Assembly: GCA_950295325.1 (NCBI GenBank)
Contig: OX485803.1
Span: 33,805,554-33,867,553, forward strand
Direction of reading: 5' to 3'
Source: Polytrichum commune
Taxonomy: Eukaryota; Streptophyta; Polytrichopsida; Polytrichales; Polytrichaceae
DNA: 62,000 bases
Position numbers and translations under genes: made by a program. The notes beneath the pieces are model-generated. The model was given only the letters and a program-made list of their open reading frames with translations. It was not told the origin of the DNA and searched no databases. Numbering within the stretch: position 1 is the first letter of the stretch; each line of letters starts with the position of its first letter. Below, one piece after another: positions 47,101-60,670 of the stretch.

Positions 47101-47908
47101 GCAGGCCAGGAGGTTGCAGATTTGATTTTTAGGACACCCTAAACTGTTAGTCTAAGTTTCATAGATTTGCAAGTAAAACTGAAAAGTAGAAATTTCCCCG
47201 AGGGTGCGAGTCTGGATGGTGCCACCAACCCTTGAATTAGGAAGTAATCTTTGCAAGTTCTATATAATTATTTCTAAAAACATCGGCGATATGGAAGTGA
47301 TGTAAACCTTATTCTTCTAATTCAGACACAAACATTGATATCAATGGATTCCTCTCAATGCCCTCGACTTTCTCCAAGCATGAATCATTATGCAGCTAGA
47401 CTATTACTTTGTGTTGTAATAATTCATCAAATCAGTTGCTAGTTTAAGCATTGGAAGGCCGGCTGCAGGCAGAGTTACAGTAGCAAGAAGTTCTAATTAC
47501 ATCAAGTTGTGATGTACTTAAGAAGAACCAAATGTGAAACAACCAGATGCTTAGATCAAGTTATGAGGTGATTTGAGGTGTGTGTGCGTGTGTGTGTGTG
47601 TTTGTACGTACCTGTGGGATTGCAAGACTGGCAATGGTGAGACCGGCGAGGAGGTCGCCTCCAAACTTGCGGGGGGTGTAGGTTGAGAGCCAGTCGAGGA
47701 TGGGGAAGATGAATTTCAGGCCAATGAGGGCTTTGTTGGCGCTGCTCTTACCTTTGAACTGCTCCACAGGGGCGTCATAGAAGAACGTCTCCTTTACCCC
47801 ATAGCCAATCTCCTTCACAATGCTGCCTTTCGGCGGCACCACCACCTTGTGCACCAACGGCATCTCCTCGCCTCCCTTACCGCTGCTGTAATCCGCGTTT
47901 GCAGCCAT
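41108..47908 (-). CDS. SULTR: SULTR-type proton/sulfate co-transporter
   Basis: Predicted plasma- or endomembrane sulfate transporter (SLC26/SulP family) of about 649 aa. I place 11 exons, all GT-AG and in consistent phase: 47612-47908, 46999-47047, 46513-46720, 45498-45669, 44890-44955, 44599-44712, 44010-44253, 43091-43377, 42049-42325, 41702-41778 and 41108-41266. The N-terminus has HKVVVPPK and ETFFYDAP, as in plant SULTRs. Membrane segments follow, with [62 protein letters not shown] and [12 protein letters not shown]. The C-terminal STAS domain (about 510-640) has [14 protein letters not shown] with the conserved Thr578, and [14 protein letters not shown] near the end. Length and motif order match intact family members. 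The N-terminal motif points to the group 1-3 plant SULTRs. I do not assign a subgroup. Confidence 0.93.
42760..42922. repeat. dispersed repeat family F, copy 2
   Basis: Same blocks as 32311-32546, in the same orientation. It lies in the intron between exons 9 and 8 of the transporter gene. Confidence 0.6.
44299..44462. repeat. dispersed repeat family E, copy 2
   Basis: Matches 30255-30440. It lies in the intron between exons 7 and 6 of the transporter gene. Confidence 0.6.
45221..45441. mobile_element. MITE family B, truncated copy
   Basis: Starts CTACACCAAATATTGTATTT and follows the family B left half through CAATTACCGTCACTTACT before similarity ends. It lies in the intron between exons 5 and 4 of the transporter gene. 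Confidence 0.7.
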
Positions 47909-50900
47909 CTAATTCCCTGATGATCACCCGTTCGTCATCATCACCACCAACAACAACAACAACAAATACCAACAAGTCATCACCACTACATTCAATGTTT
48001 CCGCACGGCAGGGTCAGATCTGAATGGGATTCATTCCGCAGGTAAGTTACACTAAACGAAGGGGATGATCACACCACCACGGCCTCATATGGACGTGGCT
48101 TGTTCATTTGGAGAAAGTGGTCCAGCAAGTCTCATCTGCCTGAACTTAGTCATTCCCGAATTGCAGCAACTGGCAAATTTCTTTGGGACAGTGTCTCCGA
48201 TCACCCATGGCAGCCTGGGATATTGCTGTCACCGACTACCTTATGATGAACGTAAAGGAGAGGGTTCTACTGGAAACTCCACAAGGCTGGCCAGACTAAG
48301 CTAGACTTGGGGAATTCCTTTGGCCTCGTATATGCTTGTACATTTCGGGTAATTAATGGTAGGCCTGTCCCTTCTACGTTACCAAGTCATCCCCCTCAGT
48401 GGAGCGGCCTGTTGCTATTCGATCACATCGATGCACCCTGGATCCGCCAGAATGAGTCCAGATGGTCGGCAATTACATGATGATCAGAATAATCCAAGCA
48501 GGCTAGTTGGACCAACTACAACATATGACTTCCGAGTTGAAATTTTAATGTATGTGTACTCACAAGATTTATATTCGCTTTCTAATTCCCTTAACCTTGA
48601 ATCATCTACCTAGACGTCTCTCTTTCTCTTTCTCTCTCTCTCTCTCTCCAGAGTCGTCTCCGAGCTATTACAAAACTGCGCCTGATGATCGATATTGCTG
48701 TTAAAACTCAGTGCCGCACCTGAGAGGCTAAACTTCGGGTAAACTTCCTTCAAAAGCAAGTATCGATGATGTCAAACAAGCTAATTAAGATAGACGGTGC
48801 AAACAAACTCTCGGGAGTCTGAACAGATCGTACACACACTCAATTGCAAAGTCCTATTAACTAAGGATTAAGGCTGGAAAGTCTAGTACTACTAGTGGAC
48901 CTAGCCTCTTATATGTATTTCTTGTAGCTACGCTAGTTCAAGGATGAATGGGTCATTTTCTTTCCAGCTTAGGAGCAGCCTGCTTATCATCATCATCATG
49001 CTGAAAAGCAGTTTTCAGAAAAATAGTACCGAATCAGAAGTACTAACTTACTCTGCAATCAATTAACAAAACAGGTGATGATCGTTTGAGTTGTCCAGTC
49101 TAGCTGATGTCAAAAATCCTCTCCGGCTCCTTCCTGATGGTGAGAAGGAGCAGCAGCAGCCGCCGCCTATAACCTTTACCGCCAGGCTACAGGCTCTTGG
49201 ACTGTCAGAAGCGGGTGCATGATGATGATGATGACGACATGGAATTTCCCATCAATTGCTGAGCCTCAGTAAGCTAAAATAATTGAGAGATGCTTGCAGA
49301 TTCAGCTGCCTATTCAAGTAAAGTTATGAAGGTTGTGAAGGTTGCAGGGTTGGACGTGAGGAGGAAGGAGGATTAGAGAGGAAGAGCCTCTCATGCCAGA
49401 GGCTACTTATACTTAATTACAATATAAGAAAGTGTGCAGGCCATCCTCTCCGCCGCCAACTCCACCCCGAAGGCATCTTCAACTTCCTGTTTCTAAGAGA
49501 GGAGCAACAGTAAGTTTTGAACTCAACTCACTCCAAGTAAGTTCTGGCTACTGATAGGATGATTCAACCAAGTCAAGAAGGTTGGATTTGGGCGAACCAA
49601 CCCATACACTCGTTCCTTGTTGGATGCCTAAACCCTTGGCCTCCAAGGGTCCAGTGTACGGGTTAGTTCGCCCCAGCCACAAGGTTGGGGGCTCCAGTCA
49701 TCCAACAAGGCACCAGTGTATGTAGTGTCACCCTCCGTAATCTCTCTCTCTCTCTCTCTCCCTCTCTCTCCCTCTCTCATATCCCAAAACCCTAGGGAAT
49801 GGATGTGCTCGGTTTAAATCTCCCTCCTTGGTGTCACATTTGCCTCCTATATATCATAGGTTTTTGAATATTAAAATAAACCATCCAAAAATTCAAACCA
49901 CACGCTCACATGCATCACATTGTCATCATTGTCATTATTGCAATGTTGACTTCGAGTTTTTCCATAATGTCAAACACTACCTTGTGGCTAGGGCGAACTA
50001 ACATGTACATCTATGTCACCCATGGGGTTTTTCCATACATCTATGTCACCCATGAGGTTTTTCCTTAATGTCACCCATGGGGGTATGTACTTTGCAATGA
50101 AAGTACACAAATGTTGACACATGTCACTTAGACACAATGGCAAGTGTCATGTGCTGACACTTTAGTGTGCAAGAGGACAATATTCTTGAGCATATTGATG
50201 CCAAGTGCCATGTGTACACACTTTAGTCAACTTGCAAACCATCATATAACATAGGCATAGTATATCTCATAGTATTATGTGACATACTCATGCCAAAATA
50301 TTAGTAAGTGCACTTGAAGTGTCATGAGGTGACACTAATGATGGAGTGTTGATTAATAGTGTAACCTAGCATATGGCTCATATTAGGGAAAGTGACATTA
50401 TTACATATGTAACACAAAATAGAATAAACAATGTAGTTCAAGGGCAAAAGTTACATGACAACATAAGATAGTTGCCCACATTTTTCAAGTAAAATAGCAA
50501 TCAATGTTGCCCACACTTTTTTTTTAAGTTTATAGATTTGGCGTGGGTTAAAATATTATTGCAGATTCTAGAGAATTTGTATGGGCCACACTAATTGAAT
50601 TTTCAATACATAGTAATGAAACGATGATGTGTTAGAGTCTATTATGAGGCTAACAAATACATCTCCCTAAGACTTTCTTAAGATATAGATTAACACTTTA
50701 AGATTGGTTAAAGCTAACCACATTGTGGAAAGTCAATAAAGGTGCTTATGTGGTAAGTCCATTCTTTTAAACAAAAGCTTATTTGACTGTCATGGATGCA
50801 ATGCAAGCCCAATGTCGTTAGCAAGTGTCAAAACAAATGAGACCAACCTAAATAAGTCGTCAACGAGCACAAAATTGGACACCTGACCAAACACCTTGAA

Positions 50901-52130
50901 GTTATTGATTGTTGTATTGTCTCTCCCTCAAGAGTCACACTTGGTGTAAGAAGATTTTATTTTATTTTTCTTACAAAGGTTGAACCCATGGTCATAACAT
51001 TATTCAGTTGAGTCCGTGTGTTGGGTGGGCCGGGAACAACCCATATACTATTCATAAGTATACTTTGTTTATCCTCATAACAAAGCATTGCACTAGCATA
51101 TTCAAGGTGAAAAAATTCAGGTGAAGCACTGTATTATTATTATTATTAAAATGAAACGGTTCATATAAACTGAATAATGTTGTGGCGCCATTGCCTCAAA
51201 TTACAAAGCCTCCTAAAACATCACAAAATAACGGTTTCAAGATTTGTGAGTTGATTTGAGTAAGTATGTTGCCCCCCCCCCCCCCCCCCTCCTCTTTTGA
51301 GTGAGGGTAACCTTTTGTCATTTGGAGATGATTTGAGTGGAGGTTCGATCCAAGAACCAACCCTAATTTAAATTTTTTTAAATGTTGCCCCTCAAGACCA
51401 CTATCGACAACATTCCTATAATAATCTCCTACATAATAAAACGTCAAAGTTTGAAATTCAGATTGTGAGTAATCACCTCTAACTTGCAAACATGTGTATA
51501 GTTGGATTTGTCAACAAAGCTTTAGATCTTCAACTACGGTCACTGATGTTGAGATCACATTTTTGAGGGCAGATTTGAGGGAGATTGGATGTGGAAAGTT
51601 TGAGGATAAAGTAAAAAATGACTGGTAAAAGTACACATGAAATGTAACCAATCGACTTGCTTGCTGCAATCAGATCTTTGGAGCAATATCTTGGAACTTA
51701 TCTTTCAGCTAGTAATAAGCTGAGACAAAGCTGGGCTACTTTTGCAAGGAAATTGAAACTGGAAGCAACTTCTTATTACCTTTGGCAACTTGACCATGGC
51801 TACATTCCAGACCAATCCACATTGACTCAAGTTGCGGTGAATCCTTCACAAAACAATGAACGTAAATCGGAGCAGGTTATAAGACTCTCATGACATTGTT
51901 AGGCACTTAAAGCGAAGTAAAGCATCGCCAGTTTTTAGTCACTCAGATTCCAAGGATGTCTGCCATGCCCCAAAGTTTCTGTTTTTTGCAAAAACAAATC
52001 TTTAAATATAAAATGGAACACTCTCTTGTGAATTCTACAATTCCATGGATGAAATTGTCACCCAATACGAACTTCTAAATTACCTTGGAAATTGGATATG
52101 GGATTACTGTACATGCAATCCATTTTCTAT
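47909..52130. other. upstream region of the SULTR gene, repeats only
   Basis: No gene recognised. It holds the transporter's likely 5' leader and promoter, (CT)n tracts at about 48612-48648 and 49740-49778, a CAG/CCG triplet patch near 49150, and a C18-20 homopolymer near 51271-51290. An open frame at 51657-51893 (plus) has protein-like composition (SLEQYLGTYLSASNKLRQSW) but I cannot assign it. Confidence 0.5.
50090..50412. mobile_element. MITE-like element, family C copy 3 (partial)
   Basis: Shares GACACTTTAGTGTGCAAGAGG, TACACACTTTAGTCAACTTG and GTGTAACCTAGCATA blocks with the copy at 22817-23356 in the same orientation. Both termini are degraded. Confidence 0.65.
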
Positions 52131-52135
52131 TTCTA

Positions 52136-52494
52136 TGTCAATGTGGTAACTTTTCTAATGACACTTCTTATGAATAAGATTACAAATATTGTCATCACAA
52201 CTTACTTTTACGTCATCCAAATGCCAATCATTGAAACAATGGTATATCAGTTGTAAATTTTAATCTTGCATCCTAACACTTCTCGAATGAAATATTTTCA
52301 GGGGTGATTGAAATTTGGATTTTATTTTTATTTTTTTAAAATCACTTAGTAAGTGACAGTAACTGCCCCAAAAATTTTAAATGGATGACAAATTATTTTG
52401 AATTTATGTTTACTGTTGGCGACACTACACATTCAGTTTACAATTACTATTGAGAAAGACAAATAGAATCGGTGACACTAAGTACAGTGTGTAG
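52136..52494. mobile_element. MITE family B, reverse-oriented copy
   Basis: The inverse complement matches the element at 26455-26877 over nearly its full length: ATGTCAATGTGGTAACTTTT, CACTTAGTAAGTGACAGTAA, then GGTGACACTAAGTACAGTGT at the end. One terminal repeat is degraded. Confidence 0.7.
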
Positions 52495-55400
52495 TATACC
52501 ACATAGAGCCCAATTATCCGAAACCCAAAGTCAACAGTTTATACTACTTCCGTACACTTGGGGCTTCAAATGTATGAAAAAAGGTACACTACTATTGATG
52601 TAAAGACACGGGTTATGTGTTGGTTTTGGGTGTTACTACCACATGGGATGGTCTTATCATGTCTCATAGAGATGAAGCCGATGAGAAGAGCATATTGGAT
52701 GTATGAGTTGACTTTGCCATGTCAGCATTATAAAACTTTCAGAAAGGAAGAAAAGGTTCCATTATTGTATGTAAACTTAAGGTGTGCTTCATCATATCAA
52801 TTGTTTGTCAACACGACCGACTCCGAATCCTCGACTTCCTCATCACAACAAGCTTTTGCTTGCTGCAAGTTGCACAAAGGTGTGGATCCACCAACATGAC
52901 TTTCCCATGATTCTCTCAACAAGCACGTCGAGATGCGGCCATGCTAAGTCCAGATGCTGACTACGTTCACCGTAGCTGGAAACCCCCACTTTCATGTCAC
53001 ACAAGCTAAAAATAAAAACAGAAAGCATTCATTTAAATCTTTAATTAATGGACCGGAAACATCCTAGTGCAATGTACCATTACCCCCAAAATGCGCAAGG
53101 AATACTTCAATGACATATTTAGTTATTCTTTTCTCACAATGGGGCCAGATGCTGCTCACGTCATTAAAGGGTGGGGGGTCATCAAGAAGCAACAACATAC
53201 ATTGCACCTGGTCCGTTCTGGAACCATACTTCTAATTCCGGCACCTCATAAAATAGTAGGCAATCTTTTGTTTTTCCCCTCGAGTAACTTCATTTCTTAG
53301 TTGATAGTGGCCCTTCCGAGCTCCAACAATCAACCTAGACGGACACCGCTAACTAATATAGTGGTTAGAGAGTACATTACTTTCACGCCCTTTAGCAACA
53401 TAGTGCGAACTACATCAAAATGCGCAGTTATTCGTGATTTTATGTGGCGTTTGGATAAGAATTAGGTAGATTGAGCTGGATTTTCCTATTTTGAGTGTAA
53501 CCGGAAAGTTCTGGATGGCTTCTATGAGTTTGGGTGCTAGCAGGTTTCATTTTTGTATAGTTAAGAATCGTCTCATCTTCTTCGCCACCTATCTATGCAC
53601 ATGGCGTAAGCAGACACTAACTTTGCTTCTCTTAAGGAAAAGAAAAAGCAACAGGAAGGTTGGTGTATTCACATTGGCGTGCGATGTCTGTTCATCAACT
53701 CCAGCCTATGTTTGTATGGACATGGGGGCGGGGGTTAGTGTGTTTGTAAGTGTCACTCCAATTGAGAGGGGTTGTTTCTTTTCCAAATTCCTTTTGTTTA
53801 TGATGAAATGTGTGAGGTATTTAATGACTATTTGTGAGAATGTTTCCATTAGTTTGCATAATTTGGTTGGGGGATCCGGAATTTGGAGGTCTTGAAGGTG
53901 CTTGATGGTTGTGGTGTGTATGGTGCCTCCAACTCCCATGGTAATGATGATGGGTGGCAATAATGCCTATGCCAATTGGATTAGTAGTGGTTGTAGGATG
54001 GTGTATTTGTTGAGTTCTCTATTCGTGGCTTCTATAGGAAATCTAATATCTTTAAAGTAGGTAAATTATATTATTTGTAATTTGATGTTTGGGCTCGAGG
54101 AGAGATGTGGTTTAGCTATTGGCAGGGCTCTGAATATACATAGTATGTCTAGCCTTACGCATGTGGGACATTCACATGGGCTCGCCTACTATCATTATAC
54201 CAAAACAAATCCCTAAAAGGTCTCAGAATGGCAAGACATAATGTTGCACCCACCAAATAGCCAATCTCCTCAAATCATGTAACTACACAAGACACTACAC
54301 CTTAACCAACACTAGTAACTAACATGGTAGAACACAATACAACACCATCCCCCCATGGATACTAAAATGTAACTCCCAAACCACCAATGCACATGTCTAA
54401 CAAACCTTAGACCAAACATTGTATACATACAAGGCGCTAATTACAAGTAGCTAGGCCCAATTCTCCAACTACTAATTTTACCATCTACACTATAGAAATC
54501 ACATTCACTCATGATCAATATATAAAACAAGCCATACAAACAAAAAATGACGAATACAACCCACTACTAGAAGCAATGAAAGCACAAGGATGGCAGGTTG
54601 CACCCCTAACCGTCATCTCAACATGAGTATGAGGAGGCATATATAATAGAAGCATAAACCTCTTAAAAGATCTCCACATCCTTCTACCAAAAATCATTAA
54701 AACCATGAAAGAAATACACCAAATAGGCATCAAATACCTAATATACCTAATTCTAAACAAAAGAAAACAAGACAACAAACAACTCCCCATCTCCTCCCTA
54801 ACCAAGCATCCCAAGAGCTCCAAGCAGATAATTACTACTAGTCACTAGGTCCTTAAAATAGAGCCCTACCTACCCCAAAGTAGGCAATAAGTCTATCTTG
54901 TACCAGGGGGACTCTTGAACGAGATAGGGCCAAAGTCATTCACGTCAATATGAAATATTGATGTTAGTCTTTCTTTTTTCCTTTTTTGTTTCTTTCATTA
55001 TGGGGGACATTTGCAATCATGTGAGGTAGCATGTACATGGGAGGAGCCATGATGGTATGGTATGTTCCAATGTGCAGTCGTAAGTTTTGCTAGCATCTAT
55101 AACAGTAAAACATCTTGTTGTAGGGTGGGCTAGTAGTGTGTTGACAGGGAGTGCTATCTTGTGAGCGGTGAGCAATGAGCAGTGAGCGATGAGCAGTAAT
55201 TTGTGAGCGGTGAAGAAAACAAAATATTTGGTAATAGGTCCCCTAGTATCCTATAACCGTGGCCTAAAGAAATAAATTTTTAGGGTTCAATAATAAGAAG
55301 ATTGGGAAGGACAAACAACATGAATGCTAGATTGTGAGTAGTGAGCAACGAAAAAGACCAATATGTACACGACTAGGGGCATATATATATATATTTATTT

Positions 55401-55763
55401 ATTTATTTATTTATCATACATAAATTTTCATAGTTGTATTGCATGCCGTATGACAATGGAATGGACAAAGTTGAAGTAAATGATGCTCATGATAATGATG
55501 ATCATTAACATTCATAATATGAACACATTGAACAATAAAACAAAACATGGTGTAATGATACTAAATTTTGTAATTGGTCATTATACAACATAAATATAGA
55601 GAGTGCAAAAAAGATAGAGTTGGACACAAAACATGTGTAAGTCCTTCAAGGTATATCATAAATTAATGTATTTTAAAGTATTGATACCAAGTATAAATAT
55701 GAGAGTTGAACATGTGCCAACAAAAAATTAATTATCAATATAACTTAAAGTGATGGATATTGA
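52495..55763. other. non-coding stretch, no gene recognised
   Basis: Open frames up to 134 codons on both strands lack recognisable domains. A cluster of GTGAGCGGTGAGCAATGAGC-like short repeats lies at 55155-55215, and an (AT)n/(ATTT)n microsatellite at 55380-55413. Confidence 0.45.
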
Positions 55764-58700
55764 TTATGATTCGGCCTCTAAATCTATAAACTCCAAAACC
55801 CGACGATCATATCCTTTAGATTTGCTATGGGTAGAGGAAGGGGAAGATTGAGCAGCAAGAACGGAAGCCATGCTCTCAACATAGATAGGGAGGCTTCGTG
55901 GAGGTGATGAACTCGCTAAAAAATTTGGATCTTCAAAAAAAGGTCGCCAACGTCGGCGACATTGTGGTATCACATTGCTAGCACATGACAACATAGATGT
56001 GTTAATATCCATAATAATCTAACTAAATACATATACAATATAATGCAAGTAAAAATTATACAATCAACCATATGAAGCTTTCAAACAAGATAAACAAATA
56101 AAACTTACTCACAAAATAGATTGATGGCCTCGCAATTAACGATTGGAGAATCATCCGAGTCTTCAAAATTGATATCTTTGCCAATAGGTAAAGGAGATTG
56201 TATAATCAAAGGCTTCAAGACGGAATCAAAAACATCTTTATCACCTTCCAACGCCAAGAGGTGACGCTTCAAAGCACGGCAAGCATGTATGGAGGGTCCT
56301 ATCAAAGAAATAAGAAACAATTATCAAAAGATCAATAAATGAAAACATGTTAGTTTGTAAAGAAAACATAATAAAATAATTTCAAAGCAAAAAGAAAATG
56401 TTTTTTACATGTACGAGCAACGAGGTCTGCAACAATGCCTTCGGGTTTTGAGAAAGCATCAATCAAACATTGAAAGAACAATAGATGTTTTTCTCGCGGG
56501 CCTCTCCAAGGTGTGAAACCATCATCTCTCATTAGTTGAGAACTAACATCCGTGAAGTAGTATAAAACATCATCATCCAAATTCATACCATTCTCCGAAA
56601 GATCTTTGTGAATATTCATTTGAAAAGGCAAAGGCATGCGTTTCAATCAAGTAGTATCACTGAAAGAGCGTACAAGTAAGATGGCAGTGAACTTGATGGT
56701 CTACACAACAAATGTAACATAAATAAAATAACAACCAATCAAATCATAATGTACACAAACAACATGGTTCATTAAAAAAAAAAATATATGAATTGAGTTG
56801 TGAAACTAACCGTTTTGTTTGGATTGCGAGGATTGGCTAGACGAAGTGGGTTCACACAAGTCCAAGGTCCATGACCAACCTTCAAATTGTAATTGAAAAA
56901 ACATGTAGACAATTATTTCCTCCACTTTGGATCTTCAGGATGAAATATCAACAAAACATCATCGTCGTGAAGATATTGCATGCAAAATGAAAAAATATTA
57001 AGAAGAAATTTATCAGATTTTGCATTCCAAGAAGGTATGGAAGACGAAGGTGTTGAAATTCCCGGCACAGAAAGCCCCTCCGGAACATCTGCACTAACCA
57101 AATCAATTGATGGTGTTGCCTTTGGAACACCTTGAAAGTAGAATGTGCGATTTGCACCAACCTGAACAACATAAATACAATCAATAAAATTCAGTATTTT
57201 GTAAAACAAAAATGGAATTCTTATATAACATAAAGTTTATAAAAATCGGCAAGAAAAATACCTTAGTAAGAAATGCATTGATGTCATGAAAAGATTGAGG
57301 CCAAGAGTTGGTTTTTTCTTTGACATTCAATATGTTCAAAAATAATCATTCAAAATGAGCTCAAATGAGTCATTGTCATAACTACGTTGTGTAGTTTGAG
57401 AAACTTTAGTCTTGATTCTCAAAGAAGTAAAAGGCTCCAAAATTGTGGAAAGAACATAGTTGGTACTTGATGAAGTTGAAGGTTTAGAAACCTTAAGCTT
57501 CTTGCCAAAAGGTTCATCATTCATTAGAATATTGTCTTTGGATTGTTCGGGCACTTGAACACTATTCTTCCTCTTGCCTTTAATGGGTGCACTACGTGGG
57601 AAATCTTCCTCCACTGTAGGTGGGACAAATACTGGCTCAAGATGATTATGCAATTCCAATTCAGAATGTAGGGTTTTACTCTTAGGACAATCCAAATACC
57701 ATTCGCATTCATACCAATGGACCTCATTCCAATCTTTGCATATTTCAGGAGTGAACATCGAATTCTCCGATTAAACATCCTTGAAACTGTCAAAAAATGT
57801 TGATAGCTTATCCAAAGCATTGGCAGGCAGCAACACGCGCTTAAAGTATCTGTGTAAACCAAAAAATTAGATTCAAGTAAAAAAAGTTACAAAAATTGAA
57901 AAAAAATCAAGAATGCCAAACATAAAATATATTCAAGACAAATAGCATACATACCTGTAAACAACCCGCCTCATGGCTTGAAATCCCCCATGCTGCTTAT
58001 CAAAAGTTTTATTTTTCATAATGCCGTCATTCGATTTGAATAATTTAAAAAATGTCGTTTCCCAACAAGTAACCCTCCAAGATTCAACATAATCAGCAAA
58101 AAATGACAAAGATTCCACTGTTTCAGGAACGATCTTGATGATGATGTTTAATTCAGAAATTATAGATTCATAAAGAGCAAAAGCTTCTTTAGCCAACTGT
58201 TGAAAGAAAAAAAAGCAAATAAACACAAAATATTGAATACATATAATACGAAAATAATGATTACAATTATTCATATCAAAACAAATTTCAACGAGATATT
58301 CATACCTAACTCCAAAAGGTTGTTTTGAATAACTACAAATCAAAAGTCTTATCGGAAATAGGCATCTTTCAAAATTTCAAAGACATACGAAATGCAAGAG
58401 TTGAATTCCACAACTCCAACCATTTAACCTTCTACACGGCATTTACTTTCGATATCACAAGATGTTGAAGTTTTTATTGATTCATTTCAGGTTCTTCATA
58501 ACACAAATTATAATGCCGTTTGTTTTGAGCCAAGAAACCATATCCCAAATTGGGATCTGCAATGGGTAAATGCTTTGCAAAACTAGAGTCTAGTTTGACA
58601 CGTTTGGCATTCATTGCTGCATTCATAAATTCAGTAACGCCTTCGATAGACCTCTCATGCTCTTGAGTGACCTCAAAATATTTTGTCTTGGGCAAATCTC

Positions 58701-60670
58701 CTGCATCAGCAATAACACACTGAACAAATAAGACAATCAGTCAAACACAAAAATATGATTAAAATTAGAAAAATTATGAAAAAAATGAAGAGTACGAAGA
58801 GTGGTATGAAACTTACATTATATAAATAATCTAAGAAGAGATCTCGTATAAGTGAGTATCATGTTGCAATTGTCTTTGTAATGCATTTTTTGTATTGATC
58901 AGGTGTCAATAGATTTTTGAAGTTTTAAATGGGTAAATTTCCGATAACTTGCACACGATACAGTTGATACACAATGTTGGTCTTCACATGAAAATGCTGA
59001 ACATGACTGAAACAACCAATACGAATTCAATGAGAAATATAAAAAATGAATGAAAAACAAATCAAAAACTTGACAAATGAAAAAACATAAAACAAAATAC
59101 ACGGTAAAAACTTACCTGTTGAGATCGTGCATTGCCGTGAGGAGCACAACAACATCAGGGGATAGATTCAACAAAATAGATTCCACTGAAATGTATCAAA
59201 TTGCATCTCCAAAATGATGCTAATCGATAATAGACCTCCATGCTTGCAAACGATGATTATCATCCCACACCTTAAAAATCTTGCCCACAAATTTGCTGAG
59301 AACATCGTCTTCTTTTAGAAACTCATTGAATTTTGTAGTTATATTATTCCAAGGTATATTCTAAGAATTTATCAATTCAGAGGTCGCATTTTCAATTTCC
59401 ATTTCATTGTTTACAACTGAAATATAAAATACGGCACTTCCGGATCTATATCCATGAATAAACCCCTGTTCTAACTCGAGAACATCTCACATCAAGGTGG
59501 GCCGAACCAAAGGCATTAAAAAACAAATGACATAAATGAATGAAGAATCTTGATTTTGAAGTAGGTTGAAACTGCAGATTTTCAATCACTGAGTTAGAAT
59601 AAAACGAATGATCACTCAAAATAACATTTGCTTTCACATGAGAAGAAGTTACTTCTAATAAATTATCATTTGGCTTGTTATCAGAAGCAAAATTCTTCGA
59701 AGTATCGTTTGTCTCCATCTGCAACAAAGATGAAGAAACTTGTCAAAACATAAATTGTTGATCAATTCAACTAAATTCAAAACAACAAACAACTTCTTAT
59801 GTAGAACTTCAACAAATTTTAAAAAAAAAAAAAAAAACTCATACAAAAAAATATTATATGAACAAGTAATAGAGCCAAACAAAATAAATTTGATCATACT
59901 TATTTTCTAATTTTCATCACAATCTTTAATTTTTATAGACCTTCAAAGTTGCCTAGTTGAAAGAAACACTGCATAAAACAAATTCTAGAATATACCGAGG
60001 GGGTACATTAGATTACAAATCTTCAACCCCACAAAAACAACAGACTTTGAAAAATTCCTAAAAATGCAAATTCAAGTTTTAAATTCCACAAAAATCAAGT
60101 CTACTAGCATGATCTAAATGTATACACTTATTTTTTTCAAACTAATCTAATGTGTTTTTGTAATTTTAAAAATTCACCTCCTACAACCCATAACTACCAA
60201 TTTTGGATTTAAAAAATAAAAATAAAAATAAAAAACAAACATACACACATTCATATTCACACCAACATACACACACACAGTCTTTGGTATAGCTATGCCG
60301 CCAATATCCTCAAACTATTAATATAGAGTAGAACTGGTTTTTCATTATGCTATCAAAGCATTCAGTCCTTCAATATTTGGTTCTTACAAGGGTATTGGCG
60401 GCACCGCCAATACCCTCAAACACAAACTCATTTATCTATATATATTATAACAACACACACTTGTACAGATTACAAACACACGTTCTTAAGCTTGAAAATA
60501 ACTTTTCATATGCATTTACAGAATACAGAATACACAAATACACAAATGAAGATAATTACCTCATACTTTGTTGCATCCGACCTTCCGACAATCCGCGACA
60601 CCTAATATTTTCTTCCACTAGGGCTTGCCACTCTTCCCAATGTTCAGCAAATTAAAAGAATCTGAACTTA
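55764..60670 (-). pseudogene. beta-class N4/N6 DNA-methyltransferase-like gene relic
   Basis: Successive minus-strand exons remain traceable by splice sites and phase: 60560-60670 (tentative), a stretch from about 59730 to 59116, 58817-59006, 58306-58719, 57955-58196, 57262-57849, 56811-57161, 56409-56700, 56113-56298, and the last from about 56012 to 55764. Exon 56811-57161 carries SIDLVSADVPEGLSVPG, matching methyltransferase motif IV (IDLIxxDPPYGL), then YLHDDDVLLIFHPED. Exons 56409-56700 and 56113-56298 carry FQCLIDAFSKPEGIVADLV, then GPSIHACRALKRHLLALEGD, matching the SAM-binding motif I region. The order IV before I is that of beta-class N4-cytosine/N6-adenine enzymes. At least 13 in-frame stops occur (59361, 59220, 59196, 58925, 58859, 58474, 58432, 58369, 58333, 58306, 57771, 56913 and 56647, each the lower coordinate), plus a 1-base frameshift near 57345 and another near 59465. 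Even the motifs are degenerate (DVPE for DPPY), so the parent family may already have lost catalysis. Confidence 0.7.

Noticed and set aside
51657-51893. Plus-strand open frame with protein-like composition
   Set aside because: It could be an isolated exon relic, but I cannot assign a family or find partner exons, so I do not call a gene.
54515-54823. 102-codon minus-strand frame with hydrophobic segments
   Set aside because: Hydrophobicity comes from T-rich codons in AT-rich sequence. No conserved motif and no plausible splice partner.
58306-59470. Possibility that the many in-frame stops are repaired by RNA editing
   Set aside because: U-to-C editing that removes stops is known for organelle transcripts of some land plants, not for nuclear genes. 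The accompanying frameshifts also favour a pseudogene.
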